This document shows, one piece after another, positions 54,901 through 62,634 of a stretch of DNA of 64,000 nucleotides. How positions within the stretch are numbered: position 1 is the first letter of the stretch; each line of letters begins with the position of its first letter. The position numbers and the translations under genes were made by a program. Source of the DNA: Aradus depressus (lineage: Eukaryota; Arthropoda; Insecta; Hemiptera; Aradidae); the NCBI GenBank assembly GCA_963662175.1, contig OY759214.1, forward strand, positions 101,146,115 to 101,210,114, read 5' to 3'. The notes beneath the pieces were generated by a model that searched no databases, was not told the DNA's origin, and saw nothing but the letters and a program-made list of their open reading frames with translations.

Positions 54901-57468
54901 GTGTTAAATAGTGCAGTGTCAGGTGCGTGGCTGTACTGCTGAGGTACGTGACCGAAGAGGAGTCCAGGCTAGTCCTGGAGCAGGTCCCTCTGCCATATCC
55001 GCTTGAGGCGTCGTGGTGGATTTGTGGGGAGAGTGTTTGTAGATAATTCTTGTATAAGTGGATTGGCGTGACGATGGAGTTTGTCGTGAAAATTTTGATA
55101 ACGTGTCTTGATAACAGAAGGTACCAATGGGATGTTGAGGTCATTATGTAATGTGAGGTTGGAAACGTAAAATGGCAATGTGGCGTAGTATGATGGATTG
55201 TATTGACTGAAGGCGTTGTATGTTTGATTTTTTGGCTGATCCCCATATCTCGATGCCGTAAGTCCAGATGGGTTTTAGTATAGTGTTGTAAATGTGAAGT
55301 TTGTTTTCAAGCGATAATGTCGATCGTCGTCCGATGCTTGATTTCAGTCGTCCAAACCTTCTTTTGAGGTCCGTGCGTTTCAGTCTGATATGAGTTGTCC
55401 AAGTTAAACGTCTGTCTAAATGAAGTCCTAGATATCGGACAGTGTCTGATGCAGGAATGGGCTGGTTGTTAATGTAAACTGGTGGACAAGTGTTATGTCT
55501 GAGGGTAAATGTGGTTTGCAGAGATTTGTCTCCATTAATTTTTATTCTCCATTTGTTGGCCCAATCTGTTAGCTGGTGTAAATGTTCCTGTAAGTGTGAG
55601 CTTGCTAGTGTTGGGTCTGAGTGTGTTGAGAGAATGGCTGTGTCGTCTGCGTACGCAGCGAGTAGTGTGTTGTCGTGTTGTGGAATGTGTGATGTGTAGA
55701 GAGAGAAGAGTAGGGGACTGAGGGAAGAATTATGACTTAAATTTACTGAGTTTATTTATTTTTAAAATTGAAAGGTGCATATAGGATGTATCGGTAAAAA
55801 GTATAATTCAATTTGAATATGTCATTTCGTTCATTATCAGTTACAGCGTTTACACAATTCTCTAAAAATTAAACAATAGCTTTAATTAATGTAAATATTA
55901 TAGTTACTTATTGTGATTCATGCCCGGGCTTTGAAACTCGTGATCTTGAGATCAGTAAGCAAGCAAGCATACCATTGAGCTATTGATGCCATCTTATAAA
56001 TATTATAACGGGTATATATTACATTATCAGCTGGCCCTTTGTGTATTACTTCCGTTGCACCTTATGCCACCAACGAAATTGCAGCTCGGGTATCATAACG
56101 CACAACAATTTTAAAAATAAGTTTCACTTTAATAAACATTTAAGCAAACTATATAGAATGTTTCATTGGTGGTGAGAAATAGAATCAGTTGAAATATTAG
56201 AAAGTAGACTAAGTTCGATTAATAAGTATCGATTTACAAACGATTATTTTACAAGCATTAAATAGTAAAAGTTAGACATTAGAAAATTTTATTGTAGCTG
56301 TAAATTAAAGATAAGTTCCTTCGATTTCTGGATGTTTTCCTCCATCTTTAGTTTCAACTTAAATGTCGATCCAAAATTTACTATTCAACTTTTTTCAAAT
56401 AACATTTTGTAATGAGTGTGAATTCTTCAAATTCCCCAATACAGTCCCCCAATATATATAATGAAATGTTCTCTCTCCTATAAAAAAGGCCATTGTAACA
56501 GATCGTTATCTTTATAACCAACCACACTGTATTATATTATATGTATATATTTTTTAATTGCTCTTTTTAATGTTTGTTCTGTCCATTAGTGAGATAATAC
56601 AACATAACGGTGCTGGTTCCCCCCTCACAGTATTTAGGGGGCTTTATTTTATTATATATTTTTATCTGGTCCAGCATCAGGCAGGTGGGGTCTCGTAAAC
56701 ATCTTTCAGAGAAACCCTTTCCAAGCTTTTAATAATAAGACAAGTTCTAAAAGTCACTTCAAAAAGTGTAAAGACAAAAAATATATATATATTATGGTTC
56801 TTGGAAAAAAGAGGAGTGAATATGGCTGCAATGTTGAATAATGCATGGGTATACATCTAATGGCAACTCAAGCAACGAAAGACATCAACATACGCAAATA
56901 TACCCAGGATAATAGGCTAGCTGAGGGATGAGAGAAATCTCTTAACTAGAAGTTATTATAGACTAGTTGTGGTAGCCAACGTTTTTTAAAAAATTCTAAC
57001 AATACTGCAATAAATTGCACTGGTAAATTATTGTATAACAGCAATCAAAATGCAAAATTGTAATGTTTCCGAGAACAACAGCTAATGTTTAATAATTAGA
57101 AAATAATTTGTAAAGTATTGGATTAGTTACCTGATGGCCTTGTCTCCAGACAGGTTCTCTCCGAGGAGTGTGAGAGTTGTCCAGAGGGAGGGGTCCCAGA
57201 CGAGGGTCTCCCATCTTCGACAGACCCGGGCACAGGCGCAGAGGCTGGCCGAGTCAAGGCAACCGAAGATCCGAAGAAGGAGATCGTCCGGAAGCCGCTC
57301 GGTATGGGAAGCGGTCCGAAGCCGGGGCTTGGTCGGCTTATCGGACCAGACGGGAGGCACCAGGGTGTGGTAGCCCTGATCGAGGCTGGAGCCGTAGTAG
57401 TCCGGGGAGGAGCGGCCTAGTTTGGCCAGGGGGCAGGACATCCCCGGCGAGCCCCGACCAAGCATCAC
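39532..57468 (-). CDS. Fbxl7: FBXL7: F-box and leucine-rich repeat protein 7 (amino-terminal exons not found)
   Basis: Minus-strand exons: 57131-57468, 53074-53294, 47165-47248, 46247-46342, 44059-44207, 39532-39918. All have GT-AG borders and matching phases, giving 424 residues to the stop. The F-box (ERLPDDLLLRIFGCLDSASL, then CACARVCRRWETLVWDPSLW) recruits SKP1 of an SCF ubiquitin ligase. About eleven cysteine-containing leucine-rich repeats follow and bind substrate. They end in the FBXL7 signature KYCKRCVIEHTNPGFF, which is KRHCKRCVIEHTNPAFF in the human protein. Exon-by-exon agreement with vertebrate FBXL7 is clear (LELSVSDC-type and LRYLNARGCE motifs). The first exon here begins after an acceptor (GTCTTAG) in phase 0, so further amino-terminal exons should lie upstream. 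I did not find them in 57.5-64 kb. Confidence 0.95.
39931..40179. other. Intronic AT-rich DNA
   Basis: Nothing recognisable between the FBXL7 last exon and the Penelope-like remnant. Confidence 0.5.
40180..40615 (+). pseudogene. Penelope-like element, GIY-YIG endonuclease remnant
   Basis: Across shifting plus frames the order is: FLRKDGYNIGLKTIN, then MLYTGQTGCFKDKINEHTTE with IRNR (the YxGQTG and INEH motif of Penelope-type GIY-YIG nucleases), then a YLYICTKNRLLASLEQLEIN segment matching the family's E..EI end. The first tyrosine motif is damaged and there are at least two frame breaks. Confidence 0.7.
40616..41946. other. Intronic DNA of FBXL7
   Basis: AT-rich. TCCACAATATGTCCGCGTTT at 41035 repeats a word at 30668, and TCACAGGGAATAAATTG at 41075 recurs inverted near 41432, so a small inverted element may lie between. 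No gene. Confidence 0.4.
41947..42140 (-). repeat. SINE-A, head missing
   Basis: Minus-oriented 3' block (AGGTCATATCGCCCGCTACC), then GGGTCTTTAACGAGTATCTG, then GAAAGGACGGCGTTC. Confidence 0.85.
42141..43647. other. Intronic DNA of FBXL7
   Basis: Contains a purine-rich GTGGGGGGGAGGGGGGGGAG patch at 42707-42728. No gene or recognised element. Confidence 0.45.
43648..43887. repeat. 40-bp tandem repeat, six copies
   Basis: Units begin at 43648, 43688, 43728, 43768, 43808 and 43848 (ATGTATCCCTTGCAAGACGT, then ATAGTTTCCATTCTGACCTA). Copies 2-6 are identical and the first differs at one base. Confidence 0.98.
44059..44207 (-). CDS. Fbxl7: FBXL7 exon
   Basis: Acceptor TTGTGTTTCAG, donor GTAAGT. 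Starts two bases into a codon and ends in phase 0. Encodes LRELSVSDCTQVTDFGLYEL and LRYLSVAKCVR. Confidence 0.94.
44257..44312 (+). repeat. SINE-A head fragment
   Basis: GGTAGCTCAGTGGTATGCGT and CTTGCTTACTAAGCTCAAG, lost before the B-box. It lies 50 bp from an FBXL7 exon. Confidence 0.82.
44376..44457 (-). repeat. tRNA-like SINE head, third type
   Basis: The minus strand reads GTGAGCTCATCTGGTATAAA (A-box-like) and, after 36 bases, GGGGGTTCGAATCCAG (B-box). It differs from SINE-A and SINE-B, and the acceptor arm does not pair, so it is not a working tRNA. Confidence 0.5.
44528..44909. mobile_element. MITE-like inverted-repeat element
   Basis: TTGAGGGGGTTAGATCAAAG followed by TGGTCTAAGTGACATTTTT is mirrored imperfectly by AAAAATGTCACATGGATCAT and TTTGATTCTAACCCCGTCAA. 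About 380 bp, no coding capacity. Confidence 0.72.
45540..45775 (+). repeat. Repeat D copy, 3'-truncated
   Basis: CAGCTATATGATGTATAGAG, then AATGTTGAGTTTTCGTTAGA, then the GATAGAATGAGTATCATCAA and GACACCTGTTGGTTTTCAGC blocks. Confidence 0.72.
46190..46234 (-). repeat. Duplicated FBXL7 acceptor and exon start
   Basis: 45 bp that match 46306-46350 at 42 positions. They include a CAG acceptor and the first 34-36 bases of the neighbouring FBXL7 exon (CTGTAA..GTTGACGACGGGGG). It lies 12 bp beyond that exon's donor. Use of this acceptor would run into TGA after about 20 codons. Confidence 0.9.
46247..46342 (-). CDS. Fbxl7: FBXL7 exon
   Basis: Acceptor CATTTTCAG, donor GTAACT. It completes a split Asp codon at both ends. 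Encodes CNAVDDGGLRVIVRNCPQLI and YLYLRRCTKIT. Confidence 0.94.
46551..46856 (-). repeat. SINE-A, near full length
   Basis: Full order in reverse: ACTCATGCCTGAGCTTTAAC, CGCCTACTACCAGAGCGCTC, CTGTGGGAGTCCTAAATTTT, CGGGTTTCGAACCCGCG. The terminal head is damaged. Confidence 0.9.
47165..47248 (-). CDS. Fbxl7: FBXL7 exon
   Basis: Acceptor TTTGTTTAG, donor GTATTT, 84 bp with matching split codons. Encodes CVQISCVSVTPGPEPPRRLL and LQYLDLT, aligned with the short low-complexity insert of human FBXL7 before RYLDMTDC. Confidence 0.9.
47326..47600 (-). repeat. SINE-A
   Basis: Minus-oriented, with CATATCGCCTACTAGAGCGC, CCATCCCGTCCGAAGGACGG (imperfect) and CGGGTTTTGAACCCACGATC. It starts about 80 bp from an FBXL7 exon. 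Confidence 0.88.
47862..48430 (+). repeat. Repeat D, fullest copy
   Basis: Begins CAACTATACGAAGTATAGGA and GAAGTTATGTAATCGGCC. It then carries two or three internal modules, each with AATGTATCGACACGAAATTT, GTCGATTTTC and GGGGAGGCTTAA-like words. It ends TTCATTCTGGGGAAGTACAT and TGCCAGTGATCTACC. No frame of note. It does not match any family I know. Confidence 0.75.
48816..49116 (-). repeat. SINE-A with telomere-like tail and target duplication
   Basis: 301 bp flanked by ACCTCAGTTATA and ACCTCAGATATA (11 of 12 bases). On the minus strand the tail is (AACCT)4, seen here as GGTTAGGTTAGGTTAGGTT. The head CAGTGGTATGCGTGCTTGTC is intact. Confidence 0.94.
49356..50133 (-). mobile_element. hAT element with perfect 8-bp target duplication
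   Basis: Termini CATGTATGGGCAACC and GTTGCCCACATATG are inverted copies. GTTTAAGA flanks both ends exactly (49348-49355 and 50134-50141). The 778-bp interior retains only the last part of a transposase, so it is an internally deleted, non-autonomous copy. It lies in an FBXL7 intron. Confidence 0.94.
49632..49907 (-). pseudogene. hAT transposase carboxyl terminus (GTF2IRD2/ZBED-like)
   Basis: 91 open codons: FYKKYLEEDHFPQLRKFARR, LISAFGSTYKCEQFFSMMKV, NKSKHRTRLTEDNLENSLRL. The AFGSTYxCEQxFSxMK...RxRLTDxNL pattern is the hAT dimerisation region. Zinc finger and catalytic core are missing. Confidence 0.88.
50690..50985 (-). repeat. SINE-A
   Basis: Begins AGTTAGTTACTGTGATTCAT, contains ATCGCCTACTACCAGAGCGC and CGGGTTTCAAACCCGCGATC, and ends GAGCTACCGGCTCCCTC. 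There is a deletion in the mid-body. Confidence 0.9.
51010..51130 (+). repeat. Repeat D 5' fragment
   Basis: CCTATAGTATATAGAAGTAT and GAGTTCGAGTTTTCAACGGA match the beginning of repeat D and then stop. Confidence 0.6.
51479..51508 (+). repeat. SINE-A scrap
   Basis: CGATGGTCCCGAGCCTCGTT followed by AAAGACCT, about 30 bp of the mid-body. Confidence 0.65.
51901..52110 (+). repeat. SINE-A, 5' end altered, 3'-truncated
   Basis: CGCGGGTTCAAACCCGGCTG (B-box), TACGCCGTCCTTCGGTGG, then CTACCCTAAATAAACCTGGG and GGACTCCCAGAGTAAA. Confidence 0.82.
52111..53073. other. Intronic DNA with an unassigned open frame
   Basis: At 52487-52846 a plus frame starts MDRFFKKGETLQSESANS and runs 119 codons. The start resembles some zinc-finger transposon proteins but the remainder (LSFSGPGGHGAYLADLTQSY) fits nothing I know. 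I do not call it a gene. Confidence 0.3.
53074..53294 (-). CDS. Fbxl7: FBXL7 exon (first leucine-rich repeats)
   Basis: Acceptor TTTCTTGCAG, donor GTGAGT. It completes a split Arg codon and ends one base into a Gly codon. Encodes CIVRRLCSS, LRKVVLGEGAWMSDKGVTMM, LAWVQLHGCTAITDSALFEL and LSHLDITG. Confidence 0.94.
53425..53830. mobile_element. Foldback element with arms of about 175 bp
   Basis: The left arm (GGTAATTAGCAAAATCTTAA, GCTTACTCCACCCGAC, GGCTAAAGGAATACTGGCAC, TCACTCTCACTATCTACATG) is mirrored on the right (GTAGATAGTGAGAGTGAACC to GATTTTGCTAGTTACC). The loop of roughly 60 bp is AT-rich. It sits 130 bp upstream of an FBXL7 exon. Confidence 0.9.
54866..55735 (-). pseudogene. Jockey-like non-LTR retrotransposon, reverse transcriptase 3' part
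   Basis: The minus strand from 55733 reads SLSPLLFSLYTSHIPQHDN, then AAYADDTAILSTHSD with the YADD catalytic motif. It continues LTDWANKWRIKINGDKS, VRYLGLHLDRRLTWTTHI, HIYNTILKPIWTYGIEIWGS and IQRLQSIQ, ordinary landmarks in order. Near 55140 the frame shifts to NLTLHNDLNIPLVPSVI and ends LPTNPPRRLKRIWQRDLLQD at 54969. The 5' end is cut sharply at about 55737. Apart from the shift it is well preserved. Confidence 0.92.
55905..56002 (-). repeat. SINE-A with large internal deletion
   Basis: The 3' tail (GTTACTTATTGTGATTCATG, CCCGGGCTTT) is joined directly to the head (GAAACTCGTGATCTTGAGAT, AAGCATACCATTGAGCTA). Confidence 0.82.
56003..57130. other. Intronic AT-rich DNA of FBXL7
   Basis: No coding frame, no recognised repeat family. 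Confidence 0.5.
57131..57468 (-). CDS. Fbxl7: FBXL7 exon with the F-box
   Basis: Acceptor TCTGTCTTAG, donor GTAACT, 338 bp ending two bases into a codon. Residues include GYHTLVPPVWSDKPTKPRLR (linker) and the F-box ERLPDDLLLRIFGCLDS, ARVCRRWETLVWDPSLW. The exon opens GTG ATG, so it is internal or alternatively starts at that ATG. Confidence 0.93.
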
Positions 57469-57593
57469 CTAAGACAGAGCAGGAGAGACACAGGATAAGT
57501 AGGGTGTGGATGGAAGCAGCATCCGAGGGAGGGAGGAACCTCTGTCAGGAGAGGATTGTGCAAAATCATCGACATTACAACGCACAAGAAGCC

Positions 57594-57871
57594 GAGCTCC
57601 TCCACCAACGACCTATAATCTTGGCTGAGCTTCTCCACCAGCGCCCTATAAGCTCTATCATCTTGGCAGAACTCCTCCACCAATGCCCTATAAGCTATAT
57701 CATCTTGGCAGAGCTTCTACAACAATGCCCTATAAGCTCTATCATCTTGGCAGACCTTCTCCACCAATGCCCTATAAGCTCTATCATTTTGGCAGAGCTT
57801 CTCCACCAACGCCCTATAAGTTCTATGATCTTGGCAGAGCTCCTCCACCAACGCCCTATAAGCTCTATCTT
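57594..57871. repeat. 42-bp tandem repeat, about eight copies
   Basis: Units start at 57594 (33 bp, shortened), 57627, 57669, 57711, 57753, 57795 and 57837 (GAGCTTCTCCACCAACGCCC, then TATAAGCTCTATCATCTTGGCA). The unit is 14 codons, so two plus-strand frames stay open right through. This explains the long antisense open frame over the F-box exon. Confidence 0.96.
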
Positions 57872-59084
57872 AATTTCTTTTTGTTTAATAATTTTATTGT
57901 TATTATTAATTTTATTAGTTATTTGCTATTCACTTTATAGTTATCTGTTAATTAATTAATTTATATAGATATTTTTTCTCTTCTATATTTCGCTCTTTAT
58001 GACCTGAGAAAAAATCGTCTTCAAAGAAGTCTGATCATAAAGAAATATAAATTAAAAATATTTATAATTAAAAAAGTCCTTATTTTAATAGTAAAAGATG
58101 GTTGGTAAACATCACTCAATTGTCCTTACAGTCTCCCAAATATATTTATATTTTACACTTTGGTTAACGTTTCACCCATTCGAACATTTTCAAAACTATA
58201 AACAAGAATTTACTGAGTTATAGGCAACTAGCTATAATAAATTTACACATATTGATTATAAGTTTATTTTATCCTATAAGAAAATATAGATATAAATAAA
58301 CATACCATAGCGTTTTCCATGTCCGTAAGGCCAATTAAGTGTTTTTTTATCAACCACCTTTTACTACTGAAGTTACAACAGGTCTCTAATCAAGGATATC
58401 TTTCCTCCACTAGTATCTATTTTATTTATTATTATTATTAGAAATTTAATATTAATGTTTTCTATTATTTATTTATTACTATTCATCTCTTGTGTGTTTG
58501 AATTCTAAGATTAAATATCAGTATTTATAAGCTATTTTGATGTACAAAATTGCATAAGGTATCCAATTATGATATGGTTTAACGGAAATAAATATAGTTA
58601 TTATGACAGGCCCAGTTGCAAGAGGCCACTTGACTGCTTAACATTTCAAACGGGAAGGGGGGAAGGGGGGGGGGGGGGGGGGGGGACGAAATATAAAGTG
58701 AGCTCTTCAACGTTCCACCTGTTATTTTGAAACAAAGTGTAACTCATAAAGGAATTCATTTCTTTAATGCTCTTTCCCACTTTTTGAACTCAATAGAAAC
58801 AATAACAAAATTTAAAATTCATCTAAAAATGTTTGTTAGAGAAACGGAATTTTTCTCTCATTGTCCAAAATAATAAAATAACCATAATAAAAAAATCGTG
58901 TTTCTTATTCCAAATCAATATCTGATACGTAGCTTTCATTTTATTTTTTTTGTCAGAGTTCCTTCACAGATATCCTCTCTAAGGTCTGTCGAATCTACGT
59001 TTTAATAATTTTTTTTTATTATTTATATACTAATTTATTTCTCTTGTTATTTTCTTTTATGTATTTCATTTATATAAATATAAA
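57872..59084. other. AT-rich DNA upstream of the F-box exon
   Basis: No FBXL7 amino-terminal exon recognised. Contains a G21 run at 58665. Confidence 0.45.
58665..58685. repeat. G21 homopolymer
   Basis: Twenty-one consecutive G residues after GGGAAGGGGGGAA. Confidence 0.92.
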
Positions 59085-59191
59085 TATATATACATGGGCG
59101 TAGCCAGGGGGGGGGGCAGGGGGGTGCCCCCCCTGGCCAGAGAAAAAAAACAAAAGAAATCGCTCTATTTTACAATCTGACTGAGCTCTAA

Positions 59192-59545
59192 AATGAAACA
59201 GAGCTGTGGTTCAACCTGTGGAAAGAGAAAAACATGGAAAAAGAAGACCTGAAAGCACTGGACCTTATTGATGTTTTGGACGAAACAGAGCACTTTTTCC
59301 CCCAGACAAGACAGACGTTGATGATTTGCTTGGCACAGCCGTGCACAACAGCTACGATTGAGAGGACATTCAGCACCCTGAGGAGTGTGAAGACATGGCT
59401 GAGATCTACCATGGTACAAGACCGTCTCAATGGTCTCTGCATGATAAGCGTGCACAGAACGTTGCTAGAAAACGATCGAGAACACTTCAAAGAGGAAGTT
59501 CTTTCAAGATTTTCAGAGAATAAACGAAAATTGTGCTTTACCTAA
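59192..59545 (+). pseudogene. hAT transposase dimerisation domain (ZMYM1-like)
   Basis: Open frame with FFPQTRQTLMICLAQPCTTA, TIERTFSTLRSVKTWLRSTM and VQDRLNGLCMISVHR. The ERTFSxLRxVKTxLRSTMxxxRLxxLxLxxxHR pattern is the hAT carboxyl-terminal dimerisation domain. DNA-binding and catalytic parts are gone. Confidence 0.92.
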
Positions 59546-59654
59546 ATGTACATGTACAAAACAAGTCATATTACATTTATTTAAATATACATGAATTCGA
59601 TCATTTCATTTCCTCGCTCAGAATCTTCATGTATGTTATACTTTATACTCTTAA

Positions 59655-59807
59655 AGCTGATTTTACATGCGCAGTAAAAATGCAAAGCGGAGCAGCAGCG
59701 AATGCACGTTATTGGCTATGAGTCATTTAATTCTAGAAGCACAAAAACCACAGCGTGCATTTGCTGCTGCTGCGCTTTGCATTTTTGCTGCTCATGTAAA
59801 GTCAGCT
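59655..59807. mobile_element. Harbinger-like MITE nested in the hAT element
   Basis: AGCTGATTTTACATG at 59655 and CATGTAAAGTCAGCT ending at 59807 are inverted, with pairing extending through AAAAATGCAAAGCG and GCAGCAGC. TAA flanks both sides (59652-59654 and 59808-59810). 153 bp, non-coding. Confidence 0.9.
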
Positions 59808-60545
59808 TAAGTATTACAGTCAGTGGTTACCTCGGGGAGGCTTCTAGGGGTCCGAGTCTCCCAAATTAATAACAAAAAGTCTGCAACGCTAACTACGGAA
59901 ACTGTGGACCGTGTCCCCGGAAGTCTATACCCCCCCTGCTCAAAATCCTGGCTACGCCCCTGTATATATATTCTCTTCTATATTTTCTATCTTCCCTTTT
60001 CTATATTTTGCATATTGTGAAATGAAGAAGAGACTTGGGAAATGAGGAAGAGACGTAAGAACATCCTGAAATGTTGTCTTGAAAAATACACTTCCGGACA
60101 AGTTATCAACAATTATTATCTTAATTTTAAGATTACATTAAATTTTACAGGTAAGTTTCTAATTTAATTTACAAAATATATCTACAGTATTTATTATTTA
60201 CTTTGTTTATCTACTGTATAATCTATTATTTTTTCTACTCATATTTTCAAGTATTTATTCTATTCATTTTATTTTATTTTTAGTAGTATTGTAACTCTAA
60301 TCCATGTGTGTCAGACCTCTAAGAGTTAATATCTGTTTATGTATCTAATTTATAAGCTATCTTAATGTCTACATTCTTATGACGTATCCTATTATCATGT
60401 TATGATTTAACGAAAATAAATATTATTACTTACGAAACTTGGTGGGTATTTCAAGGATGCCCCAGACAGTAAATTCAATCGAGTAATTGTCACGAGTATA
60501 TAAATATTATAATAAAAACCGGTCCATTTCGCTCGATTGAGTGGC

Positions 60546-60546
<1 letters not shown>

Positions 60547-60579
<33 letters not shown>
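60547..60579. repeat. C33 homopolymer
   Basis: Thirty-three consecutive C residues, the longest homopolymer in the window. Confidence 0.9.
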
Positions 60580-60720
60580 TTCATTTGACATTTTGGACTC
60601 GCTCAGATAGGTAACTCGGTCTTTGTGAACGAGTTGTTATGTTTGACAAGTGTCGATTCGAGTTCACTTTAAAATGTCTTTTTGCTGTTTGTTATTTAAT
60701 TCTAACAGATATTGAATCTT

Positions 60721-60950
60721 TCATAAATAGTGTCTCAACGATGAATAACGAGCTATATTTTCTAGTAGACAGTCAAATTGATCACTTGTTATTCTTATGA
60801 ATAATTTAAATTCTATTTGACCTTCCATTTCCAACTCATTGTGAAGTTTCATTGCTGCTCCATGTCCTTTCATTAAAGTCACTTCGTGGCCCAACATTCC
60901 TTCTTTCACTTCCCCAGCTGTACGAAGAAGGGATAATGCCGGGTAATTAA
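60721..60950 (-). pseudogene. Probable Harbinger-type transposase fragment
   Basis: The minus frame includes KLHNELEMEGQIEFKLFIRI and TSDQFDCLLENIARYSS. An F.R(I/M)..DQFD.LL..I pattern occurs near the start of PIF/Harbinger nucleases. It is short and ends in a stop, with a C-run and a G-run on either side. Confidence 0.45.
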
Positions 60951-60951
60951 A

Positions 60952-60972
60952 GGGGGGGGGGGGGGGGGGGGG
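60952..60972. repeat. G21 homopolymer
   Basis: Twenty-one consecutive G residues, opposite in sense to the C33 run 370 bp away. Confidence 0.92.
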
Positions 60973-61004
60973 TCTTAACACAGAAACTTTAACAACTGTT
61001 GATA

Positions 61005-61385
61005 TAATAAAAAATATAAAGAAAAATTTATCTTTTTTAAAAATATTATCTATTTGACAAAATATATGGGAGTATTTTCGGTATTGCTACTATCTAAACG
61101 TATGTTACTCCGCAACAAAGTTTAGTAGAGAATCTACAAAAACAGCTGAGCTCAGGAAGAGTCAACAATAACTAATGCTGCCAACCGTACCACTCTCCGA
61201 CGCTCCGTTGGCGCGCAATCCAAAAAGTCCAGCAACTTTTTGATCACCCCTCGTACTCAGTATTTGTCAAGTCGTGGCTGAATATGGTAGCAATACCGAA
61301 AGTACTCTCCCATATTATATATTATTTGTGAAATAGACAATATTTTTTTAAAAACATACGTTTTCTTTATTTTTATCAAGTGTTT
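61005..61385. mobile_element. MITE with about 60-90-bp inverted repeats
   Basis: ATATGGGAGTATTTTCGGTA and TTGCTACTA at about 61065 are mirrored by GGTAGCAATACCGAAAGTAC and TCTCCCATAT at about 61287. Pairing extends outward through TCTATTTGACAAA and an AAAATATT run. The interior is GC-richer and non-coding. Confidence 0.82.
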
Positions 61386-61499
61386 CACAGTATTTCTGCA
61401 AAAATGTTAAGTATCTTTATTAAGTGTTTTCCAATATCTCTGAATTTACTTCGAGGATTCAAATGTTACTGAGTAAAACAGTATTGAATTTAAACAGAA

Positions 61500-61730
61500 T
61501 CAGTTTCACGGGGAGAGCGAACACTTACTAGTTAATTCGAGCTGGGAGGATCATTGCCGGTATTTCCCTGACGACTTTTTATTGTTCCATATTTTATTAA
61601 TGATTCTCGTTATTATATGTAAACACTAAACTGACAGGATTTTTTTTTAAAATGAAATTCCGGTGAAAATACAACATCGAATTTCTGATAGATTATATAA
61701 CTTCCCCTATACGTCGTATAGCTGTGGAAA
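61500..61730 (-). repeat. Repeat D, internally deleted
   Basis: The reverse complement starts CAGCTATACGACGTATAGGG, then AATTCGATGTTGTATTTTCA. The other side carries TAGTTAATTCGAGCTGGGAG and CATTGCCGGTATTTCCCTGA. Confidence 0.65.
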
Positions 61731-62122
61731 TAAAATCATGAAATGGTTCCATACGTCATCTCTGTTACAGTATATCCACCTAATATATGGGCTGCGCATG
61801 ACGTATAATAACACTTGAATTTTATCTTGTACGCTCTCTAGTATTATGTTCTTATTCATTTTTTTTTGTCGTAAATGTATAAACGTAGGATGGATTTTAT
61901 GACCTTACGAGAAACACGGAGAAGTACATAAAAATGAAAGTAGGTACCGGAACATTAACGTCAACAACAACAAGTGACAATTCAGGGGTTATTTGAAAGT
62001 GTTATTAACTAGCTAGTTCAACTGGCGTTGCCCGAAAGTTAAATCATGAAGCTAATATTCAAGTTCAAAGGCAGTCACTCTAACCACTGAGCAACCGAGG
62101 CACATTTCAAGACAATTCACTT

Positions 62123-62507
62123 ATCGAAGCCCCATCTCAAGCTTGTAGCCAGACATAGTAAACATCTAGCCATCGAAGCACCCACTCAAGCTTGTAGCCA
62201 GACATACTAAACCTTCAGCCATCGAAGCACCCACTCAAGCTTGTAGCCCGACATACTAAACACCCATCTATCGAAGCCCCCTCTCAAGCTTGTAGCCGGA
62301 CATACTAAACACCCAGCAATCGAAGCCCCCTCTCAAGCTTGTAGCCAGACATACTAAACACCCAGCCATCGAAGCACCCACTCAAGCTTGTAGCCAGACA
62401 TACTAAACAACCAGCCATCGAAGCCCCTTCTCAAGCTTGTAGCCAGACATACTAAACACCCAGCCATCGAAGCCCCTTCTCAAGCTTGTAGCCAGACATA
62501 CTAAATT
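62123..62507. repeat. 49-bp tandem repeat, eight copies
   Basis: ATCGAAGCCCCCTCTCAAGC and TTGTAGCCAGACATACTAAA recur at 62123, 62172, 62221, 62270, 62319, 62368, 62417 and 62466, each with a few substitutions. A tRNA-like B-box scrap precedes it at about 62055-62100. Confidence 0.97.
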
Positions 62508-62634
62508 GGATTTTGCAAGACCTATATTATTCTGAATACCTTCTGCTATTTATTTTCTCCCCCAGCTTCTGAAGGGGGAGTAATTGCCCCCGCCCCCCAT
62601 ATATCCGCACTAGGCCCAACCTAGCTAGGTGCCG

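Larger units (their letters stand above)
59093..59962 (+). mobile_element. hAT element with 8-bp target duplication and nested MITE
   Basis: Termini CATGGGCGTAGCCAGG and CCTGGCTACGCCCCTG are inverted. TATATATA flanks both ends (59085-59092 and 59963-59970), although the site is low in complexity. The 870-bp interior keeps only the end of a transposase frame and holds a second small transposon at 59655-59807. Confidence 0.9.

Noticed and set aside
57177..57959. 260-codon plus-strand open frame over the F-box exon
   Set aside because: It is the antisense of a conserved FBXL7 exon plus a 42-bp repeat whose unit is a multiple of three. The encoded repeats resemble no protein.
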